64,000 bases of DNA from Pollenia angustigena (taxonomy: Eukaryota > Arthropoda > Insecta > Diptera > Polleniidae), in NCBI GenBank assembly GCA_930367215.1, contig OV884058.1:170978478-171042477 (forward strand), given 5' to 3'. Below the pieces are notes generated by a model. That model was not told where the DNA came from. It made no database searches and saw nothing but the letters and a program-made list of their open reading frames with translations. Positions 21,801-32,549 of this stretch are shown here, piece by piece. Position 1 is the first letter of the stretch. Each line of letters begins with the position of its first letter. A program made the position numbers and the translations under genes.

Positions 21801-22141
21801 TCGAGATATTTTTTTTTTTATTTTTTTCTTGGCAACCCTTAAAAATTCAACTGTTCCAAACATCAAAAACCCCAGCGTGCCTGCCCATGAAAAACTTTTA
21901 AACTCCAAATTTTAGGCATATGGGATCAACATTTTGGCTAAAATTTGCTCTTAGTAGACTATTCCTTTATTTCTCTGGATCGACTTTATAGATTTTAAGC
22001 GATGGCGATTAAGCTTAAGATAATTACAGAAGAAGGCTACTGGTTAGCCAAAAAAAAATACGAAGTTGATGTATTAGAGGTATAACTCTTTTGTTGGAAA
22101 CAATTTAGGCGGTAATTCCAAAGGCAAAGGGTTTACAAGCA

Positions 22142-22575
22142 GCAGAATTGGTCAAAAAGCAAAAGCAAATTGGGTAGCAAACAAGTTGAAGCCGAGAGGT
22201 GTTAAAAGAAGTCTGTCTGAGATGCTGCTTTAAAATAAAAGTAATGTAATTGCTACTGGCGAGGAAAAATAAATCCATAATGGAAACCGGAAGCGCACCA
22301 AATCATATGTGAAGCGTTATCAGCCATCTAAATCAGCGCCTGCGCCAAATATCGATTTCGCCTTGGTTATGCTTTGTATTTGGTGGGACCAGAAGGCTCT
22401 CATTTATGTTGAAAGCTCTTGGAATTGACCCAGGCGATTACAGCAAACCAGTATCGAACACTACTGATTCATTGGAAGAGCGCAGTGACCTGAAAACGCC
22501 TACGATTAGACATGAGCCGTAATAATCAGTCATGACAACGTTCGCTCTGTCATGACATGTTGCAAGACGAGTGGA
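22142..22575 (+). pseudogene. DD34D mariner transposase relic
   Basis: The plus-strand frame starting at 22142 reads NWVANKLKPRGVKRSLSEM, then ATGEEK*IHNGNRKRTKSY, then VMLCIWWDQKALIY, and finally SHDNVR. These correspond to mariner blocks NWVPHELKPR, VTGDEKWIHYDN, LMLCIWWDQKG and HDNARPH. The first catalytic D in GDEKW is replaced by E (GEEK*) and is followed by a stop; the second D in HDN is present; the third D region is absent. Several in-frame stops (22231, 22270 and later) show it is dead. The N-terminal third is missing or unrecognisable. Confidence 0.85.
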
Positions 22576-22579
22576 TTTT

Positions 22580-24080
22580 TGTCTATTCAAGTTAACTCTC
22601 ACTTATTTTCCTGATTTATCCTTTTACTTTATGCACAATATAATTCTTTATAGCGGAAATTTTTTGTTTAAAATTAAATAACATTCAATGCATAATAATT
22701 TATGCAATTTTATTAATTTCATTTTAAAATTTGTTCCATAATTAAAGTGTTACAGTAGCAGTTCCTTATAATTACAAGCTGCTACTTTTTTTTTTTTTTT
22801 TGCTAAACAACTGAAGAATTCCAAAATACAAACAAAAAGAGGTGTGTGTAAAAAAAAGTCTAACAATAAAAAATACGTCTGTCAAACTTCAAGCTTTATT
22901 ATGGTGCTTAAAATTGGCGAAAAGAGGCAAGAAAACAAAATTTACATACCGTTTGCAACAAGTGATGATAACAAGCCTATTTCCTTATATGAAAATTGCG
23001 AGACTGCGATTGCGAGCGAGTATGAGACGCAAGCAACATTCAACTGCCAACAATAATAATTCAGAGTTTGAATAAGTTGTGCTGGTTGTTTTTGTTGTTA
23101 GATTTTTGTTACAGCTTGTTGCCAACAATTGCAACAATTTGTTAGATTTCTTGCTTCCACATTTCAAAAAAAAAAAAAAAAAAAATTAATTGAAAAGAGG
23201 AAAAAAACATCCAAACTGTAACAAAAACAAAGTCTTTTGTTTAACATTTGTATTCACTCAACAACATTTTTATTTTTCAATTTTTTTTTTTTTTTTACTG
23301 AAGTTTTGTTACTTTTCAATCTTGATCAGTGTTAAATTTAACTTTTTTTTTGTATTTTGCTCTGTTACAAGCGTTGAAAAGCTTAACTAACAATACAATA
23401 CCCAGTAACTAAATTGTAAAATTTTTGCAGTTGATTTGTACATCAAAAGAGAAATAACACCACAACCATTCATCCCGTCACATCCAACCATTCCAGCAGC
23501 CATCCATCTAAGACGCAACATAAAAAGAAATATTTTAAACAAAACTTACAAACATATTGCTCTAAAGCTGTAGGGGGTCAATTTTCTAAAATATATTCCG
23601 TCATTTCTTATTAAACATTTTACAAAATAAAACTACTGCGCAAACATCCAAACAAAAGATAAATAAAAAAATTTAAATATGTCATAATATCTGAATGAAT
23701 TTGAGAAGGTACCAGCATGATAATAGACTTGACTCACACAAACGATTTATTACATTTAACAAAATATAATTGATTGCAAAAAAAGTTTCAGTCATTTTCA
23801 GAAGTTATTTAACATCTTTATATGGGGTATAAAACTGTTACAGCTATGATATCATGCATTGCCGGGTGATTAAATAACTTTTGATCCATATGAAGTGGAA
23901 TTCCCATGACAGAACTTTAAATGGCTTATCAACTAGGAAGCCTATTAATAGAATTTATATTAAAACTCTGAAATTTAGAACATTTATCTATGATCCTTTC
24001 TCAAAATCCTTCACATTATTGATAAAATCTCTAATAATAAACTGCTGTTGTATGTCCTTCTACTTACACACATAAATGCA
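22580..24080. other. AT-rich stretch without a recognised feature
   Basis: Poly(T) near 22788, poly(A) near 23165 and poly(T) near 23280. The short frames at 22842-23390 and 23881-24075 show no domain. No gene is supported. Confidence 0.5.
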
Positions 24081-24084
24081 TATA

Positions 24085-24216
24085 CAGCCCAATTATGAAC
24101 AAAATAAAAATTCCCCAAAATTTTTTTCCCTTTTGCCATTTTTACCATTGGATTAACATAGGAAAAATGGGAGAAGGAAGACAACTTCCGGGAAATTTTT
24201 ATTCATAATTAGGCTG
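24085..24216. mobile_element. MITE, CAGCCYAATTATGAAYAAA ends, ATA flanks
   Basis: A 132-bp element, ends CAGCCCAATTATGAAC and ATTCATAATTAGGCTG, flanked by ATA (24082-24084, 24217-24219). A truncated relative is at 11605-11697. The CAGCC start resembles that of the MITE at 21629-21762. Non-coding. Confidence 0.85.
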
Positions 24217-24269
24217 ATACTGAAATTTATACGGTTTAGTTAAAAACTTTTAAATTGTAAGGGGTGTTT

Positions 24270-25050
24270 TTTTTAGAAGCATAACAAATTCAATGGAATG
24301 ACCAACATTTTGGCATTATAAGCTTTATGAACGCCATTCCGTCGTCCAATTTTGCACCACTTTTTTAAGCACACCCGGTCTTATTTAGTCAATAGTGCGT
24401 CGAATTTTGGCTTCTTAATGATCAATCGTATCAACTCATACAAACGAAGTATGTCAGATATGTCCCGTTACATTTTGCTATTGAAATTCATATCTCTCCT
24501 ATCCTCATATCTCAGCCGTTTGTGAACCGGTCAGGCTGAGTTTCGATAGACATCGTTGAATCCAGTTTGCTCCTTATAAGGACCTAATATATGTATTTTA
24601 TAGGGTCTAATGATCAATTATTATAATTTTATCCATATATCCTTTTCTCTTTTGAATAATGGAATTAATGAAAAACGGCAAGAGTGTCCAAATAAGGTAC
24701 AAGCATCTGGGTTATCAATACACAACATCCGACAAAATGTGGGCGAGATTAGTGAAGTGTACGCCGTACTTCCCCTACAAAGGTATTATAAATTTTTGTA
24801 TATCTTGAGAATGGGAAGAGCCAAAAGTCCAAATAAGGTATGAGCATCTTAATTATCAATATGCAACATCCGACAAAATGTGGACAGGATTTGATAAGTG
24901 GGCGTGGCACAAAAACCTTTTTGTATCAAAAGAACGTTATTTATATATTTTCGGTTCTTATCGCTCCATGTTATTCAGCCTTATTGTAATATGAGAATTA
25001 ATTTTTAAAAATACTCTTTAAGATCGGATGCTATTTTTATACTTATACAA
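24270..25050. repeat. Degenerate copy of fly dispersed repeat, family B
   Basis: Contains CATATCTCAGCCG, two copies of CAACATCCGACAAAATGTGG and AAGTGGGCGTGGCAC. The second and third blocks match 36400-36460. About 130 bp carrying GTCCAAATAAGGTA is repeated twice in tandem (24685-24760 and 24820-24895). No coding potential. Confidence 0.6.
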
Positions 25051-25052
25051 TT

Positions 25053-25203
25053 ATCCCAATTATCTTATTCGTTGTCAATGTGAACACAGGTTGTGTGTCA
25101 GTTTAATCTATTACAAAAAACGACACAGTCGTTGACGACAACGACAACGTAGGCTAGATGTGAACTTGATGTCCACATCGCCAACGAATAAGATAATAGG
25201 GAT
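25053..25203. mobile_element. MITE, ATCCCWATTATCTTATTCG ends
   Basis: About 150 bp with inverted ends ATCCCAATTATCTTATTCG and CGAATAAGATAATAGGGAT. The interior holds TACAAAAAACGACACAG, shared with the MITE at 21629-21762. ATT lies just outside the left end and one base beyond the right end. Confidence 0.7.
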
Positions 25204-25554
25204 GATTGCTGAAGTCTGGCTTTTTACAGTGCGTTTGTGTAGTGTATGGCGATGATTTTGCTATTTACACATCGAACTGAGTAAAAATCAAAACGAGTTT
25301 GATATTTGCAATTTGCAAAGTTTGTAAAACTGTACAGTGAATTTGAGCAGTGTATGTTGAAAACTTTTAGCTCTGTCACGGCTTTTCAAGAGATGTCAAC
25401 AAAATAAAATTAACGTGTTGGCTATAATTCCTAGATGTATGCAAAGAATTGCCTAAATTATGGCGCAATTAAAGCAGCAATAGATTCAAGAATGTCGAAT
25501 GCTACAAAAAATGTATAAAAAAGTTTAAAAAAAAAAAATATGAAATAAACACCA

Positions 25555-25685
25555 TTAAGACCTTATGACACTACATTTTTAATGCATTGTTCAAGCTTTG
25601 GTGAACAGTGCAAATATAATGTAATAGAAAAATTAACCAAGTGCGAAGGGTTCAGCTGTATTAAGATAAATAGCAAGCTGTCAAA
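25555..25685. repeat. Dispersed repeat shared with 63746-63863
   Basis: About 120 bp, including GACACTACATTTTTAATGC and AAGGGTTCAGCTGTATTAAG, present twice in the window in the same orientation. At 63863 it directly abuts a LINE coding tail. Family unknown. Confidence 0.75.
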
Positions 25686-25766
25686 AATTTAAAAAAAAAT
25701 TTTCGATAAAAAATGAAGTTATGTCAAAAAAAAAATTAAAATTGTTCAACTTAAAAATGAAATAAA

Positions 25767-26693
25767 GGGTGATTTTTAAGAGCTATAGGAAAGTTTTTAA
25801 AAAATAAAAACATAAAATTCAGAAAAATGAATGAAATCTTCATTTTAATCGATAGTACGGTCCATATAATTTAATGTTTGAAGCTTATTTCATGCAAATG
25901 TTGACCGTGACTGCGCCTCAAATGGTCCATCCGCTTAGTCCAATTTTGGCATACTCTTTCCAACATTTCAGCCGGTATCTCATGAATAAATGCTTCAATG
26001 TTGTCTTCCAATGCGTCGATTGAAGCGGGCATGTGTGTATAGACATGAGCTTTAACATAGCCCCACAAAAAATAGTCTAAAGGCGTTAAATCGCACGATG
26101 TAGGCGGCCAATTGACAGGTCCCGAACGTGAAATAAAATGTTAACCGAACTCGCCTCTCAATAAGTCCATTGTTAAGCGTGCTGTGTGGCATGTGGCACC
26201 GTCTTGTCGCAACCACATATCATGCAAGTGAAGCTCTTGCATTTTGGGCAAAAAAAAATTGGATGTCATCTCACGGTAGCGCTCACCATTCACAGTTACG
26301 TTACGATTCGCATCATCTTTGAAGAAGTACCGTCCAATGATGCCACCAGCCCATAAACCGCACCAAACTGTGACTTTTTCTGGATGAATTGCTAGCTCTT
26401 GCAATGCTTCTGGCTGATCTTCACTCCAAAATCGACAATTCTGCTTATTCACGTACCCATTGAGCCAAAAATGAGCTTTGTCACTGAACACAAGAAGCGC
26501 GGGATGAACTTTCTTAACAGAGCACGCATTTTGATAATAAAATTCAATAATTTGCAAGCGTTGTTCGTTTGTAAGACGATTCATGGTTAAATTATAGACC
26601 AAACTGAAAATGTTTGACAGTGAAACAAAACACGAAACGTGTGTCAGCTGTTTAAACCAGTGTTGCCAAAAAGATAATAGCTAAAAAATCAAC
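25767..26693 (-). mobile_element. DD41D Tc1/mariner-type transposon, internally deleted
   Basis: Left end GGGTGATTTTTAAGAGCTAT and right end ATAGCTAAAAAATCAAC are approximately inverted. They enclose a defective transposase gene on the minus strand (25871-26602). The intact relatives encode about 340-350 residues; about 140 codons are missing here between the N-terminal helix-turn-helix and the first catalytic D, so the element is a deletion derivative. Confidence 0.8.
25871..26602 (-). pseudogene. DD41D transposase relic (visitor-like)
   Basis: It starts MVYNLTMNRLTNEQRLQIIE, then jumps from CSVKKVH to LVFSDKAHFWLNGYVNKQNC because an internal segment is deleted. VTVWCGLWAGGIIG, LRQDGATCHTARLTMDLL and, after one in-frame TAA (GEFG*HFIS), SCDLTPLDYFLWGYVKAHVY follow. 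The three catalytic D positions are SDKAHFW, RQDGATC and PLDYF; 41 positions separate the second and third, counting the stop. That spacing marks the DD41D group. It ends GQHLHEISFKH. A single stop, a large deletion and a D-E-A to D-K-A change show it is inactive. Confidence 0.9.
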
Positions 26694-26699
26694 AATTAT

Positions 26700-28430
26700 T
26701 TAGTGTTGCTACTCCATGTTTATACATTCTCCTGGTGGATTAGTTTTGAAACTTCTCCATGGTATACTCCAGAGGATTAGTTTTTACTTCGTTTAAAAAC
26801 AAAAACATTTCGTTTAAAAACGAAGACATATCGTTTCACTACAAACACTTTTTAACAATGACATGGTCCGTGCTTGCATAACATTGAACCAGTCCAGAGA
26901 GTAGCCAATTTGATCAAAGTGGATCACGTAGTCCAATATTACCTGCAGTGACAAAACTGAACGACAGTTTTTACAAAAAATACACCAGACACGATAACCT
27001 TTTGCAATAGACTTGTAAAAAGTTTGCTATTTGCTGTTTTGATAACCAATTTTTTTAAAAACGCCTAACTTTCGCAACAAAAACGCCAACCATGATAAGA
27101 TTAAATATTTTGTTTTTTTTTTTTCATTTATTGGCACATGTTACCTTCTTCGCTTATAAATTAAGTTAAAAATATTGCGCAGTTTACCTTTAAAGTGTGT
27201 GTCACAAGTTTCTTTTGCGCAGTGCAGGACTTGAGCACTTAACTTGTGTGGCTTATGTTCGGCATAATGAACAGCTGATACGCAACATATACGTTTACGT
27301 AAGAGTAACGAGACCTTAAGACTTTTTACATATTACATTTCAAAATGTATTCATACAAAGTGAAAAAAATTAATTTCTATACTTAAGTTTTTATTCGGAA
27401 AAGCAGCTACAAAGTAATTTCAGCGTTAACTCCTCTTAACGCCCACACGATCACGCCCATCTAACCGAACAACCAAAAAGTATCACTGTGCACAAAACTC
27501 AAAGAAACGTAGTAGAAACCATAAAACTAAAAGTAACTACTATTTTTGCATATTAAAACGCCTTCAAGTTGAGCAGAACACGTAAAAATATTTTTTAATT
27601 TATTTTAGCTTAATAATTTTATTTGTAAGTCATTTAATGGAAAAAATGCTGGTAGCAAAAGCGGAAGTTTTAAAAAGTTGTTGGCTGCTGTAGTTTGCAA
27701 AAAAAAAGGAAGTTAAAGAAAAATCCATGTTTTTTAAATTCAAATTGTCTTTCCTTTAATTAAAACCTCTTGATGGTGTTAAGAAATTAGCTAAATCTTT
27801 TTTTATATTAACCATAATTTTGTGTTTAATTTTTTTTTTTTTTTTTTTTGTTAAAAGACCGTTTGTCTGTCTTTTTGTTTATTTGGCTTCTGTTGATCTC
27901 TAACTTTTAAGTTTTTTTTTCCTTTAATATTCAAAAATGCTTCAAACTTAATCAAAAAAGTCTCTAAACAAATAAATAAATAATTTAAAAAATTTTTTGG
28001 AAAAAGTTAACAAACACAATATTTCCACTGCCGTATTCAGTGTTTATGAACAAAATGTATTTTTTTTTTTCGAACAAATTGTTTAGCTTGTCAGGGTCAA
28101 CAGTGTTACAATCAGACTTACAAAACTTACTACAATGAGACAAAAACTACAAAAAAGATGTAACTTCCAAAAAGTCTGTCTTTAAGTTATTAATTTTGTT
28201 AAGATTGTAAGGTCATTGAGTATGTTTTATGAAAGGAAAGAAGACACTTTAAAAGATTAAAAAGCGTATTTATACTGCTTCATATTGCTGTAATATAATA
28301 TGGTGTTTTAATAGATACTTCCAATACCTAAAAAAATTGCTAAATAGATCTAAACGACGTTCAAAAATGTTCGTTATATAAAACTATAGATAAAACCTTA
28401 AAAATAGCAGCTAATTTTAATAATTGGGGT
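26700..28430. other. AT-rich stretch without a recognised feature
   Basis: Contains two CGTTTAAAAAC words (26789-26830) and a poly(T) run at 27830-27849. No gene or TIR pair found. Confidence 0.5.
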
Positions 28431-28434
28431 ATTC

Positions 28435-28995
28435 ACAAGGTGTGCTATCATGTTATATTGTCATAATGTTCTAACATTTTACAATGGTTTAAAAATATTG
28501 TTGTTGCTTTGTAAACAAAAAGTGTGTTAAATTAATAGAACGTTGCTTGCTATGTTTATTGTGCTGTCGTAATTAATCAGAAGAGACCAGAACTGAGCGG
28601 CTGAGCCGCATCGCGTTAGTTCTTGTAGCCGTCGCCATTGATGGTATAACATCAAAATTTGACCTGCGGCTAGAAATTTTTGCAAGAAATCACTTGCGGC
28701 GTCAAACAAGATCGGCTTATGACTCTGCTGTTTGGTAAACAAACAAAATAAAATTTATTTCTTATTTGCGTCTGCAAAATGGAAAATAGTCAGGTAAGAT
28801 CCAATTTTATTTATTAATTCATGGAAAATAATTAAAAAATATTTTGATGTTCGTTAATTATTTATTTTTTATATTTGTTTTAAATCAGCTGATTTAAATT
28901 GAAAATAGCATGCTAAATTATGAGGGTGTGTTCACAACATTCGTATTTTTTCATGCTATTATTTTAAGACTTTATGACACCTTGTGAATGCCCCA
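28435..28995. mobile_element. 561-bp TIR element, TGGGGYATTCACAAGGTG ends, AAT flanks
   Basis: Ends TGGGGTATTCACAAGGTG and CACCTTGTGAATGCCCCA are inverted; AAT flanks both sides (28432-28434, 28996-28998). The end is related to that of the hairpin MITE at 5014-5142. The interior is GC-richer (28560-28740) and contains CAAAATGG followed by a GTAAGA splice-donor-like motif at 28776-28798, a possible remnant of a 5' exon. The frame at 28527-28742 (minus) has no domain I recognise. Confidence 0.8.
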
Positions 28996-29072
28996 AATAT
29001 AAATAACATATTTTACAAAATATTTTAAAAAAAGAGTACTATTTTTGAAAAAATGTTCCATTGTGATGTCTA

Positions 29073-29558
29073 CACCCAGAAAAAAAACAAGTTAAAATAT
29101 GGTCACCGCAAACAACACTATTTTTAAAGACAATTTTGAACATATTATGATTAATTTAACCATATTATTGTCATCGACAACCATAATATGGTTAAATTAG
29201 TCCTCCATCAAGAAGTCGCAACCATATTATGGTTGCTTTCGAACATGTTATGGGCAATATAACTAAAATATGTTTAAAATTTATAATCACATGTTTGGTT
29301 TTTAACCATAGTATGTTGTTCTTGGAAAAGAGGAAAATACTATTGTTAATTTAAAAGCAAGTTATTGTAATATTTAACCATAACATGATTAGAGGCAACC
29401 ATTTTATGGTTGTGGCCTCTTGATGGAGGAATAGTTTAACCATATTATGGTTGTAGGTGACAATAATATGGTTATATTAAACAAAATATGTTAAATATAT
29501 ATTTTAAAAATAGTTTTGTTAGAGGTGACCATATTTAAACATGTTTTTTCTCTGCGTG
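29073..29558. mobile_element. TIR element, CACnnAGAAAAA end family (copy 2)
   Basis: Ends CACCCAGAAAAAAAAC and TTTTTTCTCTGCGTG; inverted homology continues through AAAATATGGTCAC (about 35 bp). TA precedes the left end; the right flank is AA. The interior repeats CCATATTATGGTT many times in both orientations. Non-coding. Confidence 0.75.
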
Positions 29559-29559
29559 A

Positions 29560-30400
29560 AGTCTGGTATTGGACGGGAGTTTTTATGTCCTTTTACCTGT
29601 AAGTGATCACAGTGATAGTGGGCCGGGCGTTATGGGCCCGGGCTTACGATCTTTCAGGCAGAGGCCTACGCTACCCGCTGCGGAATGTCTGAGGGGAAGA
29701 GCAAACGGCTTAATATTATTTATAATGTTGGATATCCAGGCTACTCTTAGAGCAATATCTCCTTTAGGGGTAACGTCAAGGTGAGTCATGGAATGTTTTA
29801 CATATCTAAACGATCTGGAGAAACACATTGATTTGAATTTATGTTGGGTACCCGGCCATAAGTGTCATGTGGGTAACAAAAGGCCGGATTGCTTGGCAAA
29901 CGGGGGCGCCTTCGATTTATATACCCTGATACTTTCTTCGGCGTCACTGTCTTCCACATTAAGGGAACGACACAAACATGGTCCGAACTTGAATTTCTTC
30001 ACATATGGACGTCCACTTCTGGGTTAAGACAGTCTAAGAGATTTGTGCTCCAATCTCGTGGCAAGGCAATCTACATCTGCTTGAGAAGGCGGAACTTAAG
30101 CTACTTGTTGACCTATTTACGGGGCACTGTGGTTTTAAATACCACCAGTTTATAATGGGTTATGTTAGTATGTACCAAGATATGTAAATTTTTTCAAGTT
30201 GGTGACGAAACGTCAGAACATCCGCTTTGCTGCTGTGCCGCCTTGGGAACTTCCAGGCGGAAATATTTCGGGGGGCAAATGGCGGGCCCAACGGAAATGT
30301 ATGACCTATGAGGCAGGGTAATATTCTTTATACGTAGCCTGAGCCTAATATGCTGATATACCCAAGCTGACTATAAGATCCTCTGGATCGTTGTGCTTAA
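29560..30400 (+). pseudogene. LINE RNase H domain and C-terminal tail, relic
   Basis: In the frame from 29572: DGSFYV, AAECLRGRANG, MLDIQATLRAI and CWVPGHKCHVGNKRPDCLAN. These are RNase H blocks with the catalytic D, E, D and D all visible. One stop (29782-29784) interrupts the frame, which ends at 30027. In a shifted frame 30078-30180 reads LLEKAELKLLVDLFTGHCG, typical of the region after RNase H in I/LOA/R1-like non-LTR retrotransposons, and further downstream ETSEHPLCC-like residues are scrambled by frameshifts. The region is more GC-rich than its surroundings. The element is truncated at both ends. Confidence 0.8.
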
Positions 30401-30429
30401 GGCCTTCTACATATCTATCTATCTACAAA

Positions 30430-31250
30430 GAAATTTTTTTTACTTTTAGTTTCCTTCTACATAAAAGTACATTCTAAAAAAAATTTATTTAACGAAAAAT
30501 TTTGGTAGTAAAAAGTTCATTGCACACAAAATTATCGCCTTTAAAAGGGCTTACTTTTACGAATAACTAAAAGGTACTTTACACAACAGATTGAATTATG
30601 CAAAATTACCTTTAAAAGTTCTTTCAACACTAAAGTTTTTTTACATTAAAAAAAATTTTACAAATTCTGCTTTCATACTAAAGGAACTTTAACATTTTAC
30701 TTTATACAAAAGGAACTTTAACAGACAAAAGACTTTTTACACAAAAGTACCTTTTAAACAATATCAACTTTTACATAATATTAAGCACATAAGTAACTTT
30801 CACAAAAGTACTTTTTATTTCAAGGTTACTTTTACAATAAAGTATGTATATTTACAAACGATATGCATTTTTTACAGTTTTGGAAAGTATATCGTAATGA
30901 AAAATATAAAAACTATTTGTAAAAAAGTATTTTTTTTTAAAAAAAGAAACAATAAATTTTTTTTTATCAATTGCTTTTTATAAAACATTAAAAAATAAAT
31001 ACACAAGTCTATTGAGGAAAATAAGACCACTTTTGACTGACAAAAAAATACTTTGTTTTAGAAAAGTAGCTAAAAAAAGTTGCTTTTTGCAAACTAAAAT
31101 CTACAAGAAATGCATTTCTTACAAGAAAGTACCTTCTTTTATCAAAAAGTGGCTTATTTTAAGAAAAAGCTTCAATTCGGAAAAAATAGTACCTTTTACA
31201 AACAAAATAGTACTTTCTTAACAGAGCTATCTAAGAGCAAAGAGATCATT
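30430..31250. repeat. Degenerate AAAAGTACTTTT-type array
   Basis: Repeated, diverged words AAAAGTACTTTT, AAAGGAACTTTA and ACTTTTACA at 20-30 bp spacing. The same style of sequence occurs at 33880-34020, 34660-35110 and 39660-39790. The frames at 31012-31313 only reflect this composition. Confidence 0.6.
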
Positions 31251-31317
31251 AATCAAAGTGGTAACTTAATGAATTCTCTTTTTAAACATATGGCGTTTCC
31301 CAGTATTTACTAAAATA

Positions 31318-32547
31318 CAGGGTGGCGCATAAGCACATTCTGATTAATTTAATGAATAACGTTTTTCTTTCTGATTATATTCAACGTTAGCATTTATTAA
31401 AATTTAGATTATAGTTTGGGAATATGTTCACATTATTTTTTGAAGAAAATATCTTTCAAATGTTGGCCATTGTTTGCTTTGACCAAATGTGCTCTTTTCT
31501 TAGCATTTCTCATAACTTTTCTTAGAGTTTCAGGTGTCAGCGCCTTCACTTAGCCTTAAGCTGTTGGACTGTACTTGGATTATTAGCATACAGTTTTTTT
31601 TTTTGTTAGGACCAGCACTCAGGGGATAACCCCTACTTATGCATTGCATTGCGTTGGAACTAGGAAAATAGGTTATTAGAAGGATAATAGAGGGAGTAGT
31701 GTTTGTGAACATTCGACTTGAACTTATTCATGTTGAAAGTTGGAGTGAAGACTTCAGCAGGAAGGCTATTCCACATACGAACAGTCTGGCCAAGAATTTT
31801 CCCTGTAATGCGTTATACGATGCACCGACCAATCGACCACAAAAGGATGGGCTCTTGAGGAGATTCCTAATTTCATTAGAACACATCCTTGTTACGATAA
31901 AACATGCAAACTCAACTTACATTGCGACGGGGCTCATGGGAGTCAATGTAATTGGATACCCTACTGTGACCAATGAAAATGATGACCTTCGCCCTCTACT
32001 GCTAGCGGTCGAGAAGCTCCAAAATAAACTCGAAGGCACCGGCCCACACATGAGAGTTGTTTCCCATAAGCGGGAGCATATAGGTGGTGTAAATAGTAAA
32101 GATAACAAAATCGTGAGCCGTTAAATCTGGCTAAAAAAAATGCGGTATTATTCGATCGGCAAAAAACAGTCATAGTTGGACGAACTGTGGCTCCATCTTG
32201 TTGGAACCACAATTATAAATTGTTCTCTACCTCTTGCTTTTACAAATTTTAAATCGCTACCGGATATTGCATGCCATTCCCATTAACTGCAACTTGTTCG
32301 TCGTTTTCGTTTGTGGGAGCATTTGATGTCCAACAATTATTCTTGGGTTTTAGGTGCCCCATATTGTGCAATTTGGTGTATTTGCGTGACCATTGAGGTG
32401 AAAATGGGCCTAATTATTCGATAGCATCTTTGTGTCTGAATAATCGAATGCTGACTTTTAAATACAATTTTCTATGTTCTGTCTTTCCATCATAAATTTT
32501 GAAAGTTTTTTCTTATAAAATCATAAAGTTCCTTCTGCGCCACCCTG
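31318..32547 (-). mobile_element. DD41D-like Tc1/mariner element split by a LINE fragment
   Basis: Ends CAGGGTGGCGCATAAG and TTCTGCGCCACCCTG are inverted and flanked by TA (31316-31317, 32548-32549). On the minus strand the transposase is in pieces: MWFQQDGAT near 32212, PDLTAHDFVIF near 32115 in another frame, and ALTPETLRKVMRNAKKRAHL ... NNGQHLKDIFFKK ending near 31440. A Jockey-like fragment (31592-32090) lies between the second and third pieces. The N-terminal half is missing or unreadable. Confidence 0.8.
31592..32090 (-). pseudogene. Jockey/CR1-like LINE C-terminus, relic
   Basis: On the minus strand: SHVWAGAFEFILELLDR, then RAKVIIFIGHSRVSNYIDSH, EPRRNVS, and after frame breaks QTVRMWNSLPAEVFTPTFNM and NKFKSNVHKHYSLYYP, with the stop at 31660-31662. 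The block RTVRxWNSLP...F is the usual C-terminal signature of Jockey/CR1-like reverse transcriptase proteins. A T-run at 31593-31605 on the plus strand is its poly(A) tail. It is 5'-truncated and sits inside the transposon at 31318-32547. The plus-strand frame at 31699-32124 is antisense noise. Confidence 0.85.
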
Positions 32548-32549
32548 TA

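Noticed and set aside
21498..21908. 136-codon minus-strand frame
   Set aside because: Runs through a hammerhead-repeat fragment and a hairpin MITE inserted with an ATT duplication; the translation has no domain.
31699..32124. 141-codon plus-strand frame
   Set aside because: Antisense to a Jockey-like LINE C-terminus that is clearly recognisable on the minus strand.
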